Shown here: in pieces, positions 6,112-6,250 of the stretch
Numbering within the stretch: position 1 is the stretch's first letter
Layout: every line of letters starts with the position of its first letter
Source: Bacteroidota bacterium
Lineage (GTDB): Bacteria; Bacteroidota; Bacteroidia; Cytophagales; Cyclobacteriaceae
Direction: 5' to 3'
Length of the DNA stretch: 6,250 nucleotides
Assembly: GCA_024643595.1 (NCBI GenBank)
Contig: JAHEMS010000218.1
Location: forward strand, 1-6,250
Notes under the pieces: model-generated
Told to the model about the DNA's origin: nothing
Seen by the model: only the letters and a program-made list of their open reading frames with translations
Databases searched by the model: none
Position numbers and translations under genes: made by a program

Positions 6112-6250
6112 ATGAAAAAAAGCTGGTGGGGATACAACCATTTATATCACAGCATGGTCTTATCAGGGACACTTATGGAAGTACAACGTTTTCATCGGGC
6201 GATATTTTTGGCAATAGGTATTGCTGTCGCTATTTTCATTTTAATAGCCA
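6112..6250 (+). CDS. Start of an unidentified gene with an N-terminal membrane segment (cut by window edge)
   Basis: An open frame runs from just after a stop at 6103-6105 to the window end. It has three possible ATG starts: 6112, 6154 and 6175. From the last, the protein reads MEVQRFHRAIFLAIGIAVAI and continues with FILIA, a short basic N-terminus followed by a strongly hydrophobic helix. That pattern fits an inner-membrane protein or an uncleaved signal anchor. The 6175 start gives the most natural topology; the 6112 start adds 21 residues rich in Trp, Tyr and His. The gene is divergent from the permease. I cannot name the family from 25-46 residues, and no convincing promoter was found. 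Confidence 0.5.
   Translation, partial: MKKSWWGYNHLYHSMVLSGTLMEVQRFHRAIFLAIGIAVAIFILIA

Overview
The window reads as chromosomal DNA of a Bacteroidota member, most likely of the order Cytophagales. The evidence is the NusB N-terminus typical of that phylum, the large two-domain FtsX/MacB-type permease that Cytophagales carry in many copies, the lack of strong Shine-Dalgarno sequences, and several -7 elements of the Bacteroidota form TAnnTTTG a short distance before start codons. Base composition is moderate and even. I saw no IS element, CRISPR array, tRNA, rRNA or phage gene.

Layout from left to right. A 5'-partial view of nusB runs leftward off the window (1-282). Divergent from it is an exported DinB-superfamily protein (394-972), followed on the same strand by a 58-residue PspC-domain membrane protein (1065-1241). 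Convergent to that is a leftward SRAP/YedK-family protein (1310-2095), which protects abasic sites in single-stranded DNA. Divergent from yedK is a lipoprotein with an acidic insert and a Ca-loop-like tail (2293-3093). It ends at a strong hairpin terminator (3117-3159) that can also serve the convergent 91-residue orphan (3189-3464). A leftward 798-residue ABC-transporter permease (3599-5995) fills most of the right half. At the right edge a rightward gene with an N-terminal membrane segment begins and is cut off.

The genes are mostly monocistronic with alternating strands. They do not form an obvious operon or pathway, and no stretch longer than 300 bases lacks a gene. I do not see a clear undescribed multi-gene system. 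The best leads are the clamp-binding-like peptide QGSLF at the extreme C-terminus of the YedK homologue, the metal-binding character of the lipoprotein tail, and the Cys/His-rich tail of the 91-residue orphan.
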